A stretch of 64,000 bases of DNA. Source: Globicatella sulfidifaciens DSM 15739. GTDB lineage: Bacteria; Bacillota; Bacilli; Lactobacillales; Aerococcaceae. How positions within the stretch are numbered: the first letter of the stretch is position 1; the number at the start of each line of letters is the position of its first letter. The stretch spans positions 1-64,000 of the forward strand of contig NZ_FUWO01000001.1 of assembly GCF_900167405.1 (NCBI RefSeq). Direction: 5' to 3'. Shown here piece after piece: positions 62,074-64,000 of the stretch. Made by a program: the position numbers and the translations under genes. The notes below the pieces were generated by a model. It saw only the letters and a program-made list of their open reading frames with translations. It was not told where the DNA came from and searched no databases.

Positions 62074-62663
62074 ACATTTCTCCTTAAAATCCATTGATTA
62101 TAAAATTCGATGGTTGGTAAAAAAATTGCAACTTCTTCACTAGCTAAATGTTTGATTGTTTCAACCATTTTATAAGTGACCGCTGCATTAATATCTTTAT
62201 ACGCTAATTTTCTAGCTTTTTTTACACCAGGAAAATCCCTACCTGGCTCCATGTAATCGGCAATAAATACCACTTTTACTAATGGAGACATTTCAGTCCA
62301 ACCGATGGTATGTGCTGAAATGGCAGTTAAGATATCTTCATCTTCAATGTGGTACCAATCTTTGGCGATTGTAGCGGCTGCAAAGCCATGCCAAACATTA
62401 TCATTTGCTTCTTTTAATGTTGGTTCATCCCAACGTTTTTGTGCTAATGCTAACATTTCCTCTTCTGGATAATCCTTCGCGTAATCATGCATTAGAGCAG
62501 CTATACTGGCTTTTTCAGGGTCTACACCGTATTGCTTGGCTAATTCGATTGCCGTCGCTTCTACGCGTAATACATGCTGATAACGTTTGGGTTTGATTTT
62601 GGTTGCTAAATCACTTAGTAATTGCTCACGGGTAACATTTATTAATTCATTTGAAAATTCCAT
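62070..62663 (-). CDS. yqeK: YqeK, HD-domain diadenosine tetraphosphate hydrolase
   Basis: YqeK hydrolyses Ap4A symmetrically. The 197-residue HD protein has RYQHVLRVEATAIELAKQYG, ASIAALMHDYAKDYP (the HD), AISAHTIGWTEMSPLVKVVFIADYMEPGRDF and KLAYKDINAA. ATG at 62663 follows AAAGGTG. It lies ten bases after nadD. Confidence 0.94.
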   Translation of the reverse strand: MEFSNELINVTREQLLSDLATKIKPKRYQHVLRVEATAIELAKQYGVDPEKASIAALMHDYAKDYPEEEMLALAQKRWDEPTLKEANDNVWHGFAAATIAKDWYHIEDEDILTAISAHTIGWTEMSPLVKVVFIADYMEPGRDFPGVKKARKLAYKDINAAVTYKMVETIKHLASEEVAIFLPTIEFYNQWILRRNV

Positions 62664-62673
62664 ATTTTCACCT

Positions 62674-63354
62674 TTAATCTTCCAGATATAAGCGATGCTT
62701 TTTAATGTATTCTTCAACTGCTGGCGGTACTTGATATTTGATAGATTGTTCTAAGAAAACTCTTAATCGAATTTCGGTTGAACTTAAATCTACTAAAGGC
62801 GAATCAACCCATAAAATCGGATACGGTCCCATATAAGGTTTTTCTCCTGGACGACGTACTGCCACGAATTGTACGAGTTGAACCAATTCATCGATTTCAC
62901 GCCATGTTGATAAATCATTCGCGCTGTCACCGCCGATAATAAAGTAAAAATCAGCTTCAGGATATTCTTCTACAAAGTGGCGCATCGTATCAATGGTGTA
63001 ATTTTTCCCACCACGATTTACCTCATACGGTTGCAATTTGAACATCGGATTACCCGCAATGGCTTTTTGAACCATTTGCAGACGATGTTGTGAGGCAATC
63101 GTTTTTTTACCTGGTGCATGTGGTGGCTTAGCCGTTGGCATAAACCATACTTCATCCAAATCTAATTGATGACCCACTTGTTCAGCCATTAATAAATGTC
63201 CCAAGTGAGGTGGATTAAAAGTTCCACCCATAATCCCTATACGGTAACGTCCTTGGCGATTCGGTTGTAAGGCTTCTTGTGAATTTGCTAAAAAATCAAT
63301 TGCTTCTGCCAGTGCACGTTCAAAATCCGTTTCTGTCTCTGTTTGTAACGTCAT
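62674..63354 (-). CDS. nadD: Nicotinate-nucleotide adenylyltransferase NadD
   Basis: NadD adenylates nicotinate mononucleotide for NAD synthesis. The 226-residue protein has a 40-residue N-terminal extension before RIGIMGGTFNPPHLGHLLMAE (the HxGH site), YFIIGGDSANDLSTWREIDEL and SSTEIRLRV. Such an extension is common in Lactobacillales NadD. ATG at 63354 follows GAGGTG by seven bases; a GTG three codons upstream overlaps that site. Confidence 0.95.
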   Translation of the reverse strand: MTLQTETETDFERALAEAIDFLANSQEALQPNRQGRYRIGIMGGTFNPPHLGHLLMAEQVGHQLDLDEVWFMPTAKPPHAPGKKTIASQHRLQMVQKAIAGNPMFKLQPYEVNRGGKNYTIDTMRHFVEEYPEADFYFIIGGDSANDLSTWREIDELVQLVQFVAVRRPGEKPYMGPYPILWVDSPLVDLSSTEIRLRVFLEQSIKYQVPPAVEEYIKKHRLYLED

Positions 63355-63374
63355 CCACTTCACCTCAATTCAAA

Positions 63375-63689
63375 TTAATCTAGTTCTAAAATTTGCAATG
63401 AATAATCACGATATTTTTCTGTTTCTGATTCACGATAAAGGGTAGCCGTATGACCAACAGTCTGAACGACTTCGGCATTAATTGCATCCGCTACTTTAGC
63501 CGCAGCCTCTTTAATTGTTTCATCAGAATTTTGTAAAATATTAAATTTCACTAGTTCGTGACGCTCAATCGCTAAATCGATTTGTTCAATAAAATTATCG
63601 GTTAAACCTAGTTTACCTACTTGATAAATTGATTTGATGGCATGAGATTCTTTCTTTAAATATTTTTTCTGTGCTTTATTCAGTGACAT
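63375..63689 (-). CDS. yhbY: RNA-binding protein YhbY (CRM domain)
   Basis: The 104-residue CRM-domain protein has the start LNKAQKKYLKKESHAIKSIYQVGKLGLTDNFI and LIERHELVKF-like and VQTVGHTATLYRES segments. It binds the assembling large ribosomal subunit. RBS AAAAGGAG. It lies between yqeH and nadD as in other Firmicutes. Confidence 0.94.
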   Translation of the reverse strand: MSLNKAQKKYLKKESHAIKSIYQVGKLGLTDNFIEQIDLAIERHELVKFNILQNSDETIKEAAAKVADAINAEVVQTVGHTATLYRESETEKYRDYSLQILELD

Positions 63690-63701
63690 CTTTTTCTCCT
63701 T

Positions 63702-64000
63702 TTAAATAATTGACTCGCGAACGGTTAAAGCAACGGCTTTCGGTGCCCAAATTGTTAAATCAACTGGCTGATTGACTGTTAACCATCCTAACCCCGATAA
63801 GGCAATGTCTTGATTTTTTTCTAAATGAATTTTTTTGGCAACTAATGGTGGATAGTTTTCGATACTATTAGGACCTGGTGGGCTTAGTAATTCACCACGA
63901 TGCTTCTGATAAAGGGTGTCAGCTTCTGATAGTTTGGTACGGTGAATATAGATATCATTTGATACGTAAAAAGTAAAAGCCGCTCTTGGTCCCGCATTAA
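63702..64000 (-). CDS. yqeH: Ribosome biogenesis GTPase YqeH, C-terminal part
   Basis: Only the last 98 codons lie in the window; the gene runs off the right edge. The end reads AAFTFYVSNDIYIHRTKLS, YQKHRGELLSPPGPNSIENYP, ALSGLGWLTVNQPVDLTIWA and ends VRESII, all typical of the YqeH C-terminal domain. The GTPase domain is outside the window. It precedes yhbY in the standard order. Confidence 0.88.
   Translation of the reverse strand, partial: NAGPRAAFTFYVSNDIYIHRTKLSEADTLYQKHRGELLSPPGPNSIENYPPLVAKKIHLEKNQDIALSGLGWLTVNQPVDLTIWAPKAVALTVRESII

Noticed and set aside
1-64000. tRNA or rRNA genes
   Set aside because: I looked for cloverleaf ends (GGTTCGA-type loops with CCA) and rRNA signatures and found none; short tRNAs could still be missed by eye.

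Overview
The window is a 64-kb piece of a low-GC Gram-positive chromosome, best placed in the order Lactobacillales. The evidence is an SMK-box (SAM-III) SAM riboswitch in front of metK, a MutY without the iron-sulfur cysteines, a T-box leader in front of an amino-acid ABC transporter, and Firmicute gene orders such as folD-xseA-xseB-ispA-tlyA-recN, relQ-nadK-rluD and yqeH-yhbY-nadD-yqeK-rsfS-yqeM. The family cannot be fixed from sequence reading alone; Aerococcaceae or Carnobacteriaceae would fit. No rRNA, tRNA, prophage or CRISPR array was seen.

Layout. 1-7.7 kb: a solitary pyruvate-kinase-like gene (+), then a minus-strand group of recX, mutY and the two halves of a heterodimeric ABC exporter. 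8-14.7 kb: a minus-strand housekeeping run (folD, xseA, xseB, a repeat-filled gap, ispA, tlyA, recN). 14.7-19.4 kb: an unrecognised 91-residue gene, a long gene-poor stretch with a duplicated palindrome, an esterase, and an IS21-type insertion sequence with a dead istA and an intact istB, followed by a FlK-like thioesterase. 19.8-22.6 kb: a T-box-controlled polar amino-acid ABC transporter. 22.6-28.6 kb: a serC-serA-DUF1015 serine operon, a KdgT-like permease and an M20 amidohydrolase. 28.7-33.2 kb: a 956-residue PLD-nuclease/SF2-helicase protein facing a NUDIX/thioredoxin-like/exoA operon. 33.2-43.3 kb: a repeat cluster, a candidate structured small RNA, a MacB-like ABC pair with a giant coiled-coil permease, an RlmI-type methyltransferase, a TetR regulator, a tandem hairpin array and a six-LysM glucosaminidase. 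43.4-51.1 kb: mnmM, metK with its riboswitch, a divergent membrane protein, a large repeat cluster, NADH oxidase, an M42 peptidase and a lipase-like hydrolase. 51.3-57.4 kb: mgtE, rluD-like, a thioredoxin lipoprotein, nadK and relQ on one strand, with the CYTH protein and SpxH/YjbH divergent from them. 57.9-64 kb: an EamA exporter, then rpmF, yceD, tmcAL, yqeM, rsfS, yqeK, nadD, yhbY and the 3' end of yqeH.

About ten intergenic regions carry one modular repeat family. A complete copy is about 200 bp, with a long internal hairpin and a 60-64-bp module that is tandemly amplified at some sites. These repeats account for most non-coding DNA here and generate spurious ORFs.

The items most worth a second look are: a candidate four-hairpin small RNA (33.63-33.86 kb); the DUF1015 protein with a ParB/SerK-like DGHHR motif in the serine operon, which lacks serB; the PLD-helicase-DUF3427 protein; a seven-unit array of about 45 bp with mini-hairpins after the TetR gene; a hairpin lying between the Shine-Dalgarno sequence and the start of ispA; and the T-box leader whose codon and tRNA-end signals disagree.
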